The notes beneath the pieces were generated by a model that saw only the letters and a list, made by a program, of their open reading frames with translations, was not told where the DNA came from and searched no databases. DNA of 56,657 bases, taken from an uncultured Lentisphaerota bacterium (GTDB lineage Bacteria; Verrucomicrobiota; Lentisphaeria; Oligosphaerales; CAITYL01). The position numbers were made by a program, and so were the translations under genes. How positions within the stretch are numbered: position 1 is the stretch's first letter; each line of letters begins with the position of its first letter. Positions 34,403 through 43,995 of the stretch are shown piece by piece. The DNA lies in contig CAIXRA010000014.1 in the NCBI GenBank assembly GCA_903921725.1, forward strand, positions 1-56,657. Reading direction: 5' to 3'.

Positions 34403-35845
34403 ATGACGATTGACCGCAACATCTACGAGAACCCGCTTTCCCTGCGCTACGCCAGCCGCGAGATGAACGCCGTCTGGTCGCCCGCCACCAAGTTCGGCAC
34501 CTGGCGCCGGCTGTGGGTCGCCCTGGCCCGCGCGGAGAAGGAGCTCGGCCTGCCGATCACCGACGCGCAGGTCGCGGAGCTGGAGGCGCACCTCGACGAC
34601 ATCAACTACGACTGCGCCGAAGCTTGGGAGAAGAAGTTGCGCCACGACGTGATGAGCCACATCCAGGCCTACGGCGAGCTGTGCCCCAGTGCCAAGGGCA
34701 TCATCCACCTCGGCGCCACCAGCTGCTACGTCACCGACAACTCCGAGCTGATCCAGATGCGGGAGGGGCTGAAGATCCTCCGCGGCAAGCTCGCCGCCGT
34801 CATCCGCTCCCTGGCGGTGTTCGCCAAGGCGCGGCGCGATCTGCCGACGCTCGGCTTCACCCACTTCCAACCGGCCCAGCTCACCACGGTCGGCAAGCGC
34901 GCCACGCTCTGGATGTACGACTTCTGCCTCGACCTGGAGCTGGTCGACGCCGTGCTGGCCGACTTCATGTTCCGCGGCGTGAAGGGCACCACCGGCACGC
35001 AGGCCAGCTTCATGGAACTGTTCGAGAACGACCACGCCAAGATCAAGGCGCTCGACAAGCGCGTCGCCGAGCTGATGGGCTTCACCAAGAGCGTCCCGGT
35101 GTCCGGCCAGACCTACACCCGCAAGTTCGACTTCCGCGTGCTGGCGATCCTCTCCGGCATCGCGCAGTCCGCCGCGAAGATGGCCACCGACATCCGGCTG
35201 CTGGCGAGCATGAAGGAGATCGAGGAACCGTTCGAGTCCGGCCAAGTCGGCTCCAGCGCGATGGCGTACAAGCGCAATCCGATGCGCAGCGAGCGCATCT
35301 GCGCGCTGTCCCGCTTCGTCATGAGCTTGGAGTCGAACGCCGCGCAGACCCACGCGAACCAGTGGTTCGAGCGCACGCTGGACGACTCCGCGAATCGCCG
35401 CCTCTCGCTGCCGCAGGGTTTCCTCGCCACGGACATCATCCTCACCACCGCCGTCAACGTCACCACCGGCCTGCAGGTCTGGCCGCTGGTCATCGCCAAG
35501 CATGTCCAGGCCGAGCTGCCGTTCATGGCGACGGAGGCGATCATCATGGCCGGCGTCAAGGCCGGAGGCGACCGCCAGGAACTGCACGAGTCGATCCGCA
35601 CGCACTCCATGGCCGCGGGCCGCAAGGTCAAGGAGGAAGGCAAGGACAACGACCTGCTCGAGCGCATCGCCGCCGACCCGGTCTTCGCCACGATCAAGCA
35701 CGAACTGCCGAACCTGATGGACGCCCGCCGCTTCGTCGGCCGCGCGCCGGAACAGGTGGACGACTTCCTCGCCGAAACCGTCGCGCCGCTCCTCGCCCGC
35801 TGCGCGGACGCCGCCACCGTCAAGATTGACGCCGTGCAGGTGTGA
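34403..35845 (+). CDS. purB: Adenylosuccinate lyase
   Basis: A 480-residue fumarase/aspartase-superfamily enzyme acting twice in purine synthesis (SAICAR to AICAR, and adenylosuccinate to AMP). The family signature is [16 protein letters not shown], with Ala where Pro is more usual. Other conserved parts are [25 protein letters not shown] and [14 protein letters not shown]. The ATG at 34403 has AGAGG about 9 nt upstream. The frame extends 44 codons further upstream through a hydrophobic stretch I regard as chance. 34214-34402 holds no other gene. Confidence 0.95.
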   Translation: MTIDRNIYENPLSLRYASREMNAVWSPATKFGTWRRLWVALARAEKELGLPITDAQVAELEAHLDDINYDCAEAWEKKLRHDVMSHIQAYGELCPSAKGIIHLGATSCYVTDNSELIQMREGLKILRGKLAAVIRSLAVFAKARRDLPTLGFTHFQPAQLTTVGKRATLWMYDFCLDLELVDAVLADFMFRGVKGTTGTQASFMELFENDHAKIKALDKRVAELMGFTKSVPVSGQTYTRKFDFRVLAILSGIAQSAAKMATDIRLLASMKEIEEPFESGQVGSSAMAYKRNPMRSERICALSRFVMSLESNAAQTHANQWFERTLDDSANRRLSLPQGFLATDIILTTAVNVTTGLQVWPLVIAKHVQAELPFMATEAIIMAGVKAGGDRQELHESIRTHSMAAGRKVKEEGKDNDLLERIAADPVFATIKHELPNLMDARRFVGRAPEQVDDFLAETVAPLLARCADAATVKIDAVQV

Positions 35846-35943
35846 TGCTGAAGGGATGAGTCTTATTTTAAGTTTTCCCATCGGTCGGATCGGTCCCATT
35901 CCCAACCAACTCCCCCAATTCCAGCCCCTCCCCAAGGTTCCCC

Positions 35944-36351
35944 ATGACCACCTCCAGCCCCAAAGACCATGCCCGGTCGCTGCGCGAGCAGCGGGCGACG
36001 CTGCTTGTCCGGCAGGCGGGGTACCGCGAGCGGGCGCTGAAGCTGTTCCCGCACGTCTGCACGAGCTGCGGGCGCTCGTTTGACGGGAAGCGGCTGAAGG
36101 AGCTGACGGTCCACCACAAGGACCACAACTGGAAGAACAACCCGCCCGACGGCAGCAACTGGGAGCTGCTCTGCCTCTTCTGCCACGACCACGAACACGA
36201 GCGCTACAAGCTGGCGGACTACCACGGCGGCATGGTGCCGGTGGACGGCGAGCCGGCGGCTTCCGTTTTTTCGCCGTTTGAGAGCCTCGACTCGCTGATC
36301 ATGCCAGCCGACGACGACGCGGATTCCGGCAAGAAACAGGATCCCGCATGA
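35944..36351 (+). CDS. YajD-like HNH endonuclease family protein
   Basis: A 135-residue protein with a compact HNH motif. C39/C42 (CTSCG) and C77/C80 (CLFC) form a zinc site. HHKDHNWKNNPPDGSNWELLC supplies the HNH residues (H57, H58, N72), followed by H81 and H83. It resembles E. coli YajD, a small HNH protein without a settled role. The C-terminal 45 residues are acidic and probably disordered. Its stop overlaps the start of the MFS gene by 4 nt (ATGA), so the two are coupled. The spacer from 35846 holds a CCGATCGG-type repeat. Confidence 0.87.
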   Translation: MTTSSPKDHARSLREQRATLLVRQAGYRERALKLFPHVCTSCGRSFDGKRLKELTVHHKDHNWKNNPPDGSNWELLCLFCHDHEHERYKLADYHGGMVPVDGEPAASVFSPFESLDSLIMPADDDADSGKKQDPA

Positions 36352-37697
36352 ACAATCAGGACACCGAACACCTCCGGCATATCCGCCACGCGCGGAAGCA
36401 TTTCATCGCGATGGCCGGCGCCTTCGCGCTCGGCGTGTTCAACGAGAATTTCTACAAGTCCGCCGCGGCGATGCTGGCGGTGGCGGCGGGGCTGACCGCG
36501 CTCCAGAGCTGGGCCTCGCTGGTGTTCACGCTGCCGTTCCTGGCGCTGGCCCCGGTGACGGGCTGGCTGGCGGACCGCTTCCCCAAGCGCAGCGTGGTGA
36601 TCGGCGCGAAATGGATGGAGCTGGCGGCCATGCTCGCCGGCGCGGTCGGCATCTGCCTGGTCGGACATTCGCCCCTGGGCTGGCCGCTGGTGTTCGTGAT
36701 GCTCCTGCTGATCGGCACCCAGGCGTCGGCCTTCAGCCCCGCGCTGAACGGCTCGATCCCGGAACTGTACCCGGAGGATTACGTGCCGCATGCCAACGGC
36801 GTGCTGCGGACCGTCGTCAACCTCGGGATCATGGCCGGCACGGCGCTGGCGGGCGTGGCGCTGTCGGCGGGGGAGAAACAGACGTGCCTCATCCCCAACG
36901 TGCCCAACGGCCAGCTGGCGGTCGGCTGCATCGTGGTGGTGGCGGCCGTCGTCGGGCTGGCGCTGAGCTACGGCGTGGTGGCGCGGCCCGCGGCGGCGCC
37001 GGCGTCGAAATTCCCGTGGGAGGCGTACCGCAAGACGTTCCGCGACCTCTGGACGATGCGGCTCGACCCGCCGCTGGCGGTCGCGGTGGCCGCAACCGTG
37101 TTCATCTTCATCCTGGGCTGGGTCGAGTTCCTGGTCATCAACCCGTTGGGCATCGACCAGTACAAGTTGGGGAAGGCCGCCACGGGCGGGTTGCTGGCGT
37201 CGCAGCTCATCGGCATCGGCGCGGGCGGACTGCTGGCCGCGCGCCTGACCAACCGCGGCCGCTGGTTCCGCATGCTGCTGCCGTCGTGCGCCCTGATGAC
37301 CGGCGCGCTGCTGGCGGTCGCGGCGGTGCCGCATGTCCTGGCCTTCTCCCGCACGGCGCAGGTGACGGCGCTCTACCTGTGCATCGGCATGGTCGGCATC
37401 GGCGGCGGCCTCTTCATGGTGCCGGTGGACAGCTTCATCCAGGTGCGCCCCGCGGCCGACCGCAAAGGCTCGGTGCTGGCGGCGGTGAACTTCGTGGTCT
37501 TCTCCGGCATGCTGCTCGGCTCGCTGGCCGCGCTGCCGATCAACAAATACATGACGCCAACGAACGGCATGGGGCTGCTCGGCATTTCCTCGCTGCTGGT
37601 GACGCTTCTCCTGATTCCGGCCGTGCGCCGGTGGGGCCAGGTCAAGCCCGCCGCGCCGATGACCAGGTTCCATGTGCGCGATCCGGAATGCGGATAA
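36348..37697 (+). CDS. MFS transporter, LplT (lysophospholipid transporter)-like
   Basis: A 449-residue inner-membrane protein with about 12 hydrophobic helices. It has an N-terminal FNENFYKSAAAML segment like the LplT/Aas group, the MFS loop motif GWLADRFPKRSVVIG between helices 2 and 3, and QASAFSPALNGSIPELYP, which is typical of the group. LplT flips lysophospholipids to the inner leaflet for re-acylation. The next gene encodes an acyltransferase joined to an acyl carrier domain, supporting that role. ATGA overlap with the HNH gene. The 155-bp spacer to the acyltransferase carries a CCACGAATTGGCACGAA dispersed repeat (37742-37762). Confidence 0.85.
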   Translation: MNNQDTEHLRHIRHARKHFIAMAGAFALGVFNENFYKSAAAMLAVAAGLTALQSWASLVFTLPFLALAPVTGWLADRFPKRSVVIGAKWMELAAMLAGAVGICLVGHSPLGWPLVFVMLLLIGTQASAFSPALNGSIPELYPEDYVPHANGVLRTVVNLGIMAGTALAGVALSAGEKQTCLIPNVPNGQLAVGCIVVVAAVVGLALSYGVVARPAAAPASKFPWEAYRKTFRDLWTMRLDPPLAVAVAATVFIFILGWVEFLVINPLGIDQYKLGKAATGGLLASQLIGIGAGGLLAARLTNRGRWFRMLLPSCALMTGALLAVAAVPHVLAFSRTAQVTALYLCIGMVGIGGGLFMVPVDSFIQVRPAADRKGSVLAAVNFVVFSGMLLGSLAALPINKYMTPTNGMGLLGISSLLVTLLLIPAVRRWGQVKPAAPMTRFHVRDPECG

Positions 37698-37852
37698 CTG
37701 CTGAAAGGCTTGACGATAAAGCATTACCGTTCAAATTGGTTGCCCACGAATTGGCACGAATTTGAGGCAACGACAGAAGCCCTTCGTTCCCCCCGAAAAA
37801 TCCATTCGTGAAGAATCCGCGGGCGCCTGTTTAACTTTTGGAGCCCCTTGCC

Positions 37853-38929
37853 ATGTCCTACATCATCGCGAACATCCTGGCGGCCCTGCTCCGCGGCCTG
37901 CTGGGGCTGCGCTACCGCGTGACAATTACGGGGCTGGACGCCGTCCGCGACCGCGGCACGAAAGGGCTGCTCTTCCTGCCGAACCATCCGTCGGCGCTGG
38001 AGCCGTTCCTCATGCGCTTCATCCTGCAGCGCGGCTTCGCACCGCACGTGCTGATGGACCGCGACAACGCGGACCGCCCGGTCGTCCGCAATTTCGCCCG
38101 CCTCTTCGGCATCATCCCGATCCCCGACCCGACAAAGCACGGCCGCCGCTCGAAGCCCGCGGTCGAGGCCGCCATCGCCGCCTGCATCGGCAAGATGCGC
38201 CAGGGCGAGAACCTGCAGTACTATGCCGCCGGCCGGCTCTACCGCAGCCGCTTCGAGGATCTCGGCGGCAACAGCGGCCTGGAACGCCTGCTGCCCCAAA
38301 TCCCGCCGGACACGCGGATCATTCTGGTGCGCACCCGCGGCCTCTGGGGCAGCCGCTTCAGCTACGCTCACACCGGCCGCTTCCCCGAAATCGGAACGCA
38401 CCTGCTCGGCGGGCTCCGGGCGCTGCTGCTCCAGGGGGTTTTCTTCGCGCCGCGCCGCGCCGTGTCGATCGAGTTCGTCGAACCGTCCGATTTCCCGCGG
38501 AGCGCCGACCGCACCGTGCTCAACCGTTACCTGGAGGCGTTCTACAATCAGGACGCGTGCGCCAACACTGTCGTGCCGCTCTATCACTGGGAAAATGAAG
38601 GAACTCACATCCTGTCCGACCCGATGCGCCCGGATCTCTCCGCTGCCCTCGCCGAGGTGCCAGACGTGGTCCGTAATCGCGTGGCCTGCCAGCTCGCCGC
38701 CCAGGCCATTGTGAAGCCGCCGCCGCCAATCACCGACCAGACGCTGCTGGCCCGCGAACTCGGCCTGGACAGTCTGGCGCTGGTGGATCTGGGTGTCTGG
38801 GTCGAAGCGGAGTTCGGCGTCACCCCCGGCGACCTTTCGAACTGGGTCACGGTCGGCGATGTCATGCTCGCCGCCTGCGCCACCGCGGTCGACACCGCCC
38901 CGCGGCCCGCACCGCCAATGAAAGCCTGA
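37853..38929 (+). CDS. PlsC-like acyltransferase fused to an acyl carrier domain
   Basis: A 358-residue protein. Residues 1-260 are a glycerophospholipid acyltransferase-like domain with motif I NHPSALEP (N44-H45...E50). The common HX4D is therefore HX4E here, which is unusual and may alter catalysis. Residues 270-345 form an acyl-carrier domain with GLDSLALVD, where S307 is the predicted phosphopantetheine site. Charging would need an AMP ligase, which in Aas is fused but here is not visible. The preceding LplT-like gene suggests lysophospholipid salvage. The ATG at 37853 has TTGGAG 9 nt upstream. A frameshifted copy of this gene's 3' end lies at 150-293. Confidence 0.82.
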   Translation: MSYIIANILAALLRGLLGLRYRVTITGLDAVRDRGTKGLLFLPNHPSALEPFLMRFILQRGFAPHVLMDRDNADRPVVRNFARLFGIIPIPDPTKHGRRSKPAVEAAIAACIGKMRQGENLQYYAAGRLYRSRFEDLGGNSGLERLLPQIPPDTRIILVRTRGLWGSRFSYAHTGRFPEIGTHLLGGLRALLLQGVFFAPRRAVSIEFVEPSDFPRSADRTVLNRYLEAFYNQDACANTVVPLYHWENEGTHILSDPMRPDLSAALAEVPDVVRNRVACQLAAQAIVKPPPPITDQTLLARELGLDSLALVDLGVWVEAEFGVTPGDLSNWVTVGDVMLAACATAVDTAPRPAPPMKA

Positions 38930-39025
38930 GAAGCACAATACAGGAACCTTCGACCTGAATTCCGATGCCGCCATCCGGATTGATTTTTGCATTCAAAACA
39001 GGCCGCCGGCCACGAAAGAATCCCC

Positions 39026-40642
39026 ATGAGACCGCACATAGCCTGCCTGAGCCTGGCCGCCGGACTTGTTTTCTGCCTGGTTCCGGCCCACGCCGCCGAC
39101 ACCGGCAAGGAGACGCCGGCCCGGGACAAGGCGGAATGGGTTTCCCCCGACGGCCGGCCGGTCGCCTCGGGCAATCCGGTCGACGCCACCGGCCGCATCC
39201 GCACCTACAACGGTCCGGCGGTCCGGCTGATGCGCACCGATGCCGCCAGCCCCAAGGGTACCATCCTGCTTTTTCCCGGCGGCGGCTACAGCATCCTTTC
39301 CGCCGTTTCCGAGGGGGAGCGAACCGCCCGGTTCCTCAACCAGTGCGGTTTCGATGCCGCCATCCTCGAATACCACATTGCGTCCGGCGACAAGACCCGC
39401 GACTTGGCCTTGGCGGACGCCCTCGCCTGCTGGCGTCTGGTCAGGACTGAAACCCGGGCGCTCGGCCTGCACGGCGGCCGATTCGGCATGATGGGATACT
39501 CGGCCGGCGGCCATCTCGCCGCACGCGCCACCCAGGCACTGGCCGCCAATCCACGGGACGCCCAGCCCGACGAGCTCATCCTGGTCTATCCCGCCTATCT
39601 CGACGAGTGCGCGAAAGACTCCGCCCGGCCCGCCGTCCTGCCGCCCGCCGCGCCGACGGGCCGCCTCTTCCTCCTCATCGCCGCCAACGACGTCCCCCGC
39701 TGGGTCACGAGCAGCGAAATCTACGCCAAGGGCTGGAAGGGGCTCGACGGCCGGGAAACGTTCCATCTCCTTCCGGATGGCGGCCACGGCTTCGGCATGG
39801 GCGACAACCGCCCCGGCGCCGCCAAAGAGTGGCCCGACCGGCTCAAGGCGTTCCTCGAGGCCGGGCCCGAAACCGCGCCCGCCAAACCCTCCAACAACGG
39901 CCGGCTCCCGCAGAAAGTCGCCGCTGGCGCGCCCGAACCCGTGCCGCCCACGCCGGTTTCGCCAAACACCGCCGTCATTCCGGTGCCCAAGCTGGAAAAC
40001 GACGGCTACGACTGGATGGGGCGCCACAATGAAATCCTGAAGATCAAGGCCGCACTCGACCCCGATCTGGTGTTCGTCGGCGACTCCATCACCCATGCCT
40101 GGGGTGGACTGCCAGCGGCCGGCGCGCGCAAAAAGGGGGAGAGGGTTCTGCGGACCGCATTCGCCGGGCACCGCGTACTGAACCTCGGGTTCGGCTGGGA
40201 CCGCACGCAGAACGTCCTCTGGCGGCTCGACAACGGCGAGTTCGCCAAGCTCCATCCCAAGTTCGTCGTCCTCAACATCGGCACCAACAACACCAGCGGC
40301 ACCCCCAATGCCCGCCAGAACACCCCCGATGAGATCGCCGACGGCGTCCGCGCCATCTGCGACCGCATCCGGAAGCAGGCACCCCAAGCCAAAATCATCC
40401 TCATGGCCGTCTTCCCCCGCGAGGAGAAGCCCGACCACCCGCGCCGCCTCCTAATCGCCGAAATCAACAAGCGCCTGGCCGGGTTCGGCGGGCGTCCCGG
40501 CATCACCTTCCTCGACATCGGCCCCAAATTCCTCAACCCGGATGGAACCATTCCCCGCGCCCTCATGTCGGACTTCTGTCATCCGACCGAAAAGGGCTAC
40601 CAGCTCTGGGCCGATGCGCTGGCGCCGCTGCTCAAGCCGTAA
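39026..40642 (+). CDS. Secreted dual esterase: alpha/beta hydrolase plus SGNH hydrolase
   Basis: A 538-residue protein with signal peptide (1-23). The first domain (about 40-280) is an alpha/beta-hydrolase of the acetylxylan-esterase/BD-FAE kind, with GGGYSIL oxyanion loop, nucleophile S159 in GYSAGGH and catalytic H254 in DGGHGFGMG. A Pro-rich linker (285-320) leads to an SGNH/GDSL domain (about 325-538). There block I is GDSITHAWGG (S354), followed by LNIGTNNTSG and the C-terminal DFCHPTEKGY (D-x-x-H). Two unrelated esterases on one chain suggest stepwise removal of acyl groups from one glycan. It opens the polysaccharide cluster. Confidence 0.88.
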   Translation: MRPHIACLSLAAGLVFCLVPAHAADTGKETPARDKAEWVSPDGRPVASGNPVDATGRIRTYNGPAVRLMRTDAASPKGTILLFPGGGYSILSAVSEGERTARFLNQCGFDAAILEYHIASGDKTRDLALADALACWRLVRTETRALGLHGGRFGMMGYSAGGHLAARATQALAANPRDAQPDELILVYPAYLDECAKDSARPAVLPPAAPTGRLFLLIAANDVPRWVTSSEIYAKGWKGLDGRETFHLLPDGGHGFGMGDNRPGAAKEWPDRLKAFLEAGPETAPAKPSNNGRLPQKVAAGAPEPVPPTPVSPNTAVIPVPKLENDGYDWMGRHNEILKIKAALDPDLVFVGDSITHAWGGLPAAGARKKGERVLRTAFAGHRVLNLGFGWDRTQNVLWRLDNGEFAKLHPKFVVLNIGTNNTSGTPNARQNTPDEIADGVRAICDRIRKQAPQAKIILMAVFPREEKPDHPRRLLIAEINKRLAGFGGRPGITFLDIGPKFLNPDGTIPRALMSDFCHPTEKGYQLWADALAPLLKP

Positions 40643-40645
40643 GGA

Positions 40646-40863
40646 ATGGCTCTGTCGAAACTCATGAACCATCTGTCCGCGCTCGCCCTCTTTGCCGTTG
40701 TTCCTGCGACGTCCGCACCACTCCCAGCGGATGCCCCATACAAAAATTCATCCGGTTGACGCGTGACAACAAATGGGAGGTCGACCCCGCATCCATTGAA
40801 CTCCAGGTCGGCAACAACGCGGAATCCAGTGACCATCGCACCCGTTTCGACGTCACAGGCTGA
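40646..40863 (+). pseudogene. Remnant of a small secreted protein, frameshifted
   Basis: An ATG at 40646, with AAGG just upstream, opens a signal-peptide-like sequence (SALALFAVVPATSAPLPADA) that stops after 37 codons. A neighbouring frame continues directly with KFIRLTRDNKWEVDPASIEL and reads to a stop at 40861-40863. A single frameshift near 40745 would join them into a secreted polypeptide of about 73 residues. I do not recognise the family. It could be the 5' end of a lost glycan-active gene. Confidence 0.45.
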
Positions 40864-40897
40864 ACAGAATCCGCCGCTCCATCCGGAAGGCCCACTC

Positions 40898-43798
40898 ATG
40901 AAAATCCAGCACGCCTTCCTCGTCCCCGCCATGCTGGCCTCCGCCTGCACCGCCGCTTTCGGAGCACAGCAGCCGGCCGCCGACCCCATGGCGCCGTATG
41001 ACATCCTATTCTCCAGCCCCTCCAAGGACGAGGCCGACTCCATCCCGCTGGGCAACGGCACCACCGGCATCGGCCTGTGGGCCGAGGAGGACGGCGACCT
41101 GCTTTTCTATCTGGCGCGGAACGACGCCGTCTCCGAAATGCACCGGCTGGTGAAACTCGGACGCATCCGCATCCACTTCTCCCCCAATCCGTTCGCGAAG
41201 GGAAGTCCGTTTTCTCAACGGCTCGTCCTGCGCGGCGGCTGCTGCGAGATCACGGCGGGTAAAAAAGGTTCGGAGATCCGCCTGCGCGTCTTTGTGGACA
41301 GCGACAGCCAGACCGTGCATGTGAGCGGCACGGCCGACCAGCCGGTCGCCGTCACCGCCACGCTGGAAAATTGGCGCACCAAAGCCAGAGCGCTGAACCA
41401 CGCCTCGGGCGAACTCGGCTCCAGCTGGGTCTACCGTGACGGCACGGGGCCGAAGGCGTTGGGTGCCAAGAACGAGGAGGTCGCCGATGTTGTGCTGGCA
41501 AACACGGACGCCGTGACCTGGTACCATCGCAACGAACATTCCCCGGTCGCCGTCCACATCGCGGCCCAGCACCTCGAAGCGGTCGCCGGCAAAATCCGCG
41601 ACCCGCTCCTGCACCTCACCTTCGGCGCCACAATCTTCGGCCCCGGCTTCGTCAGCAGCGCGCCCGGCGTGCTGACGCTGAAAAAACCGGCACAACCCTT
41701 CGACCTGCGCATCGCCACACACGCCGCGCAGACCGCCAGCGCCGACGCCTTCCTCAAGGAACTGACCGCACAGGCCGCAGCCTCCACCACGCCGGCCAAG
41801 GCGGCGGAGCGCACCCGCCGCTGGTGGGACAGCTTCTGGAACCGTTCATGGATCTTCGTTGCGGAGGCCGCGCCCCCGCTGATTCCCGGCAACCGCTACG
41901 CCCTGCACGCCGGCGCCGGACGCGCCGGCGATATTTCACTTGGCGGTTCCTTCGGCCGGATCGCCGTCTACGACCAACCACTGACAACCGCCGACGTCGC
42001 CCGTCTGGCGGCCACCCCGCGCGATCGGATTCCACCCGGACCAGCCGCCTTCGCCGGTCCCGCCGACTTCACGGCCCAGGGCGCGGCGGATCCGGCCGCG
42101 GGCGAGTTCAAGGACGGCTTCCTCGCCGCCAAAAACTCCGTCGGCTGGACCTTCCCCAAAGGCTTCACCATGGAAGCCTGGATCAAGCCCGCCGGCGAGG
42201 GGCGCATCTTCGACAAGATCACGCCCGGCGGCAGCGACGGCATGCTGTTCGACAACCACGGCGGCAAACTCCGCCTGATCATCGGCGGCGAAACCTTTCT
42301 GGCCGGCAAGCCGCTGCCGTTGAAGCAATGGTCGCACGTGGCCGTCGTCGGCGAGCCGGGCGGCCGCTTCACCCTCTATCAGGACGGCAAACGCGCTGGC
42401 GGTTCCGAAGCCGAACCCGCCCCGCGCACCCTCTCGCAGGTCACACAGGCCTACATCCTCACCCGCTACCAGTTCGCCTGCCAGGAACGCTCGTCGATGC
42501 CCGCCCACTTCAACGGCGGCATCTTCACCGTCGCGCCGGAATTCGCCTACTACGCCACCGACCCCCGCGGAAAAAACTGGAATGCCGACTACCGCTTCTA
42601 CGGCCCCAGCCTCTGGTGGCAGAACACCCGCTTCATGTACCAGCTCCATCTGGCGCAGGGCAATTTCGACCTGATGGACTCCTTCTACGACTTCTATTTC
42701 CGGAACCAGGAGGCCTTCGAGGCAATGGCCAAAACCTATTACAACGCCAACGGCATCTACATGAACGAGACGCTCTCGCTCTTCGGCCTCCCCGGCATGG
42801 GTGATTTCGGCTGGGGCGCCAGTGAATACTCGAACGGCTACACCCGCAACATCTGGCAGCAGGCGCTGGAGTTCGGCTCCATCGCGCTCGACCGCTACGA
42901 TTACACCGGCGACCCGGCGTTCCTCAAGAAAACCATCCACTGGTGCGACAAAGCCCTCTCCTTCTACGACACCCGCTTCAAGAAGGACACGGCCGGCAAG
43001 ATCGTCATCTTCCCCTCCCATGGTGTCGAGACCTACTGGACGGGAGTCACCGACGACATGCCCTCCATCGCCGGGCTACATGAGATCACCGCCCGCCTGC
43101 TGGCCCTGCCGGACACACTCATAACGCCGGAACAGCGCGCACGGTGGCAGAGCATCGCCAAGGCCGCGCCCGACCTGCCCAAGACCCGAAACAAGCAGGG
43201 GCAGACCGTTCCAGACGTCGCACGTCTTTACAACCCGGCACGCAGCAATTACGAGGCGCCGGACCTCTACTGCGTCTATCCGTTCCGCATCTACGGCCTG
43301 GGCCGCACACAGCACGACATCGAAGAGGCCCGCCGCGCCTGGGCGGACATGGTCAACAAGGGGCACTGCTGCTGGTACCAGACCGGCATCTTCGCCGCCC
43401 GCCTCGGCCTGATTGACGGCGCCAAGGAGGACGTGCTCCTGCGCAGCGGCAACGCCACCCGTCTCCGGGTCGCCAACCAGCGGTCGCGTGAATTCCGCTT
43501 CCCCGGCTACTACGGATCGCCCCACGACTGGTGCCCCGACTATGACGGTGCCGGCAACATGGCCAACACCCTCCAGGAAATGCTGCTCCAGCCCGGTCCC
43601 GACAGGCAACTCCTCCTCCTGCCCGCCTGGCCCGCGGACTGGAACGTCTCCTTCAAGCTCCACGCCCCCGGCTGCACCACCGTGGAATGCGTGTACCGCA
43701 ACGGCAGGATCGAAAAGCTGGAGGTCGTACCCAAGGAGCGCGCAAAAGATCTGGTGCTGCCCGCAGGCATGGCGTGGCGCGCCCGCGATGTCCGCTGA
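40898..43798 (+). CDS. Secreted DUF5703-type glycoside-hydrolase-like protein with LamG insertion
   Basis: A 966-residue protein with signal peptide (1-23). The N-terminal beta-sandwich (about 30-330) has the DUF5703 opening YDILFSSPSKDEADSIPLGNG, which resembles GH95/GH65-type clans. An alpha/alpha-barrel region (about 520-880) contains MNETLSLFGLPGMGDFGWG and GVETYWTGVTDDMPSI, which bear likely carboxylates. Between RWWDSFWNRSWIFVA and the barrel, residues about 335-515 form a concanavalin/LamG domain (FTMEAWIKPAGEGRIFDK, KQWSHVAVVGEPGGRFTLYQDG). This domain is inserted into the catalytic fold. A small beta domain ends the chain. GGAAGG lies 7 nt upstream of the ATG. It probably hydrolyses a terminal sugar; substrate unknown. 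Confidence 0.82.
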   Translation: MKIQHAFLVPAMLASACTAAFGAQQPAADPMAPYDILFSSPSKDEADSIPLGNGTTGIGLWAEEDGDLLFYLARNDAVSEMHRLVKLGRIRIHFSPNPFAKGSPFSQRLVLRGGCCEITAGKKGSEIRLRVFVDSDSQTVHVSGTADQPVAVTATLENWRTKARALNHASGELGSSWVYRDGTGPKALGAKNEEVADVVLANTDAVTWYHRNEHSPVAVHIAAQHLEAVAGKIRDPLLHLTFGATIFGPGFVSSAPGVLTLKKPAQPFDLRIATHAAQTASADAFLKELTAQAAASTTPAKAAERTRRWWDSFWNRSWIFVAEAAPPLIPGNRYALHAGAGRAGDISLGGSFGRIAVYDQPLTTADVARLAATPRDRIPPGPAAFAGPADFTAQGAADPAAGEFKDGFLAAKNSVGWTFPKGFTMEAWIKPAGEGRIFDKITPGGSDGMLFDNHGGKLRLIIGGETFLAGKPLPLKQWSHVAVVGEPGGRFTLYQDGKRAGGSEAEPAPRTLSQVTQAYILTRYQFACQERSSMPAHFNGGIFTVAPEFAYYATDPRGKNWNADYRFYGPSLWWQNTRFMYQLHLAQGNFDLMDSFYDFYFRNQEAFEAMAKTYYNANGIYMNETLSLFGLPGMGDFGWGASEYSNGYTRNIWQQALEFGSIALDRYDYTGDPAFLKKTIHWCDKALSFYDTRFKKDTAGKIVIFPSHGVETYWTGVTDDMPSIAGLHEITARLLALPDTLITPEQRARWQSIAKAAPDLPKTRNKQGQTVPDVARLYNPARSNYEAPDLYCVYPFRIYGLGRTQHDIEEARRAWADMVNKGHCCWYQTGIFAARLGLIDGAKEDVLLRSGNATRLRVANQRSREFRFPGYYGSPHDWCPDYDGAGNMANTLQEMLLQPGPDRQLLLLPAWPADWNVSFKLHAPGCTTVECVYRNGRIEKLEVVPKERAKDLVLPAGMAWRARDVR

Positions 43799-43995
43799 CA
43801 TGAGCCGGAACCCCGGCACCGACCGCCGGCCCGCCATCACGCCGCCCGTTTCCGCGGAATTTTCCAGACGGAGGAACCCCGCACCGTTTTTCGTGTCACA
43901 ACGCTGACGAAATTTTCCACTCGAAAACCACCACGCCCGATGCGGCCGTCGCGTCGGAGATGGCATCCGCAACCATCAGCAGCCCGGATCCAACG

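Noticed and set aside
40646..40759. Independent 37-residue secreted peptide gene
   Set aside because: The reading continues in the next frame with a plausible mature domain, so a frameshifted remnant is more likely than a peptide gene.
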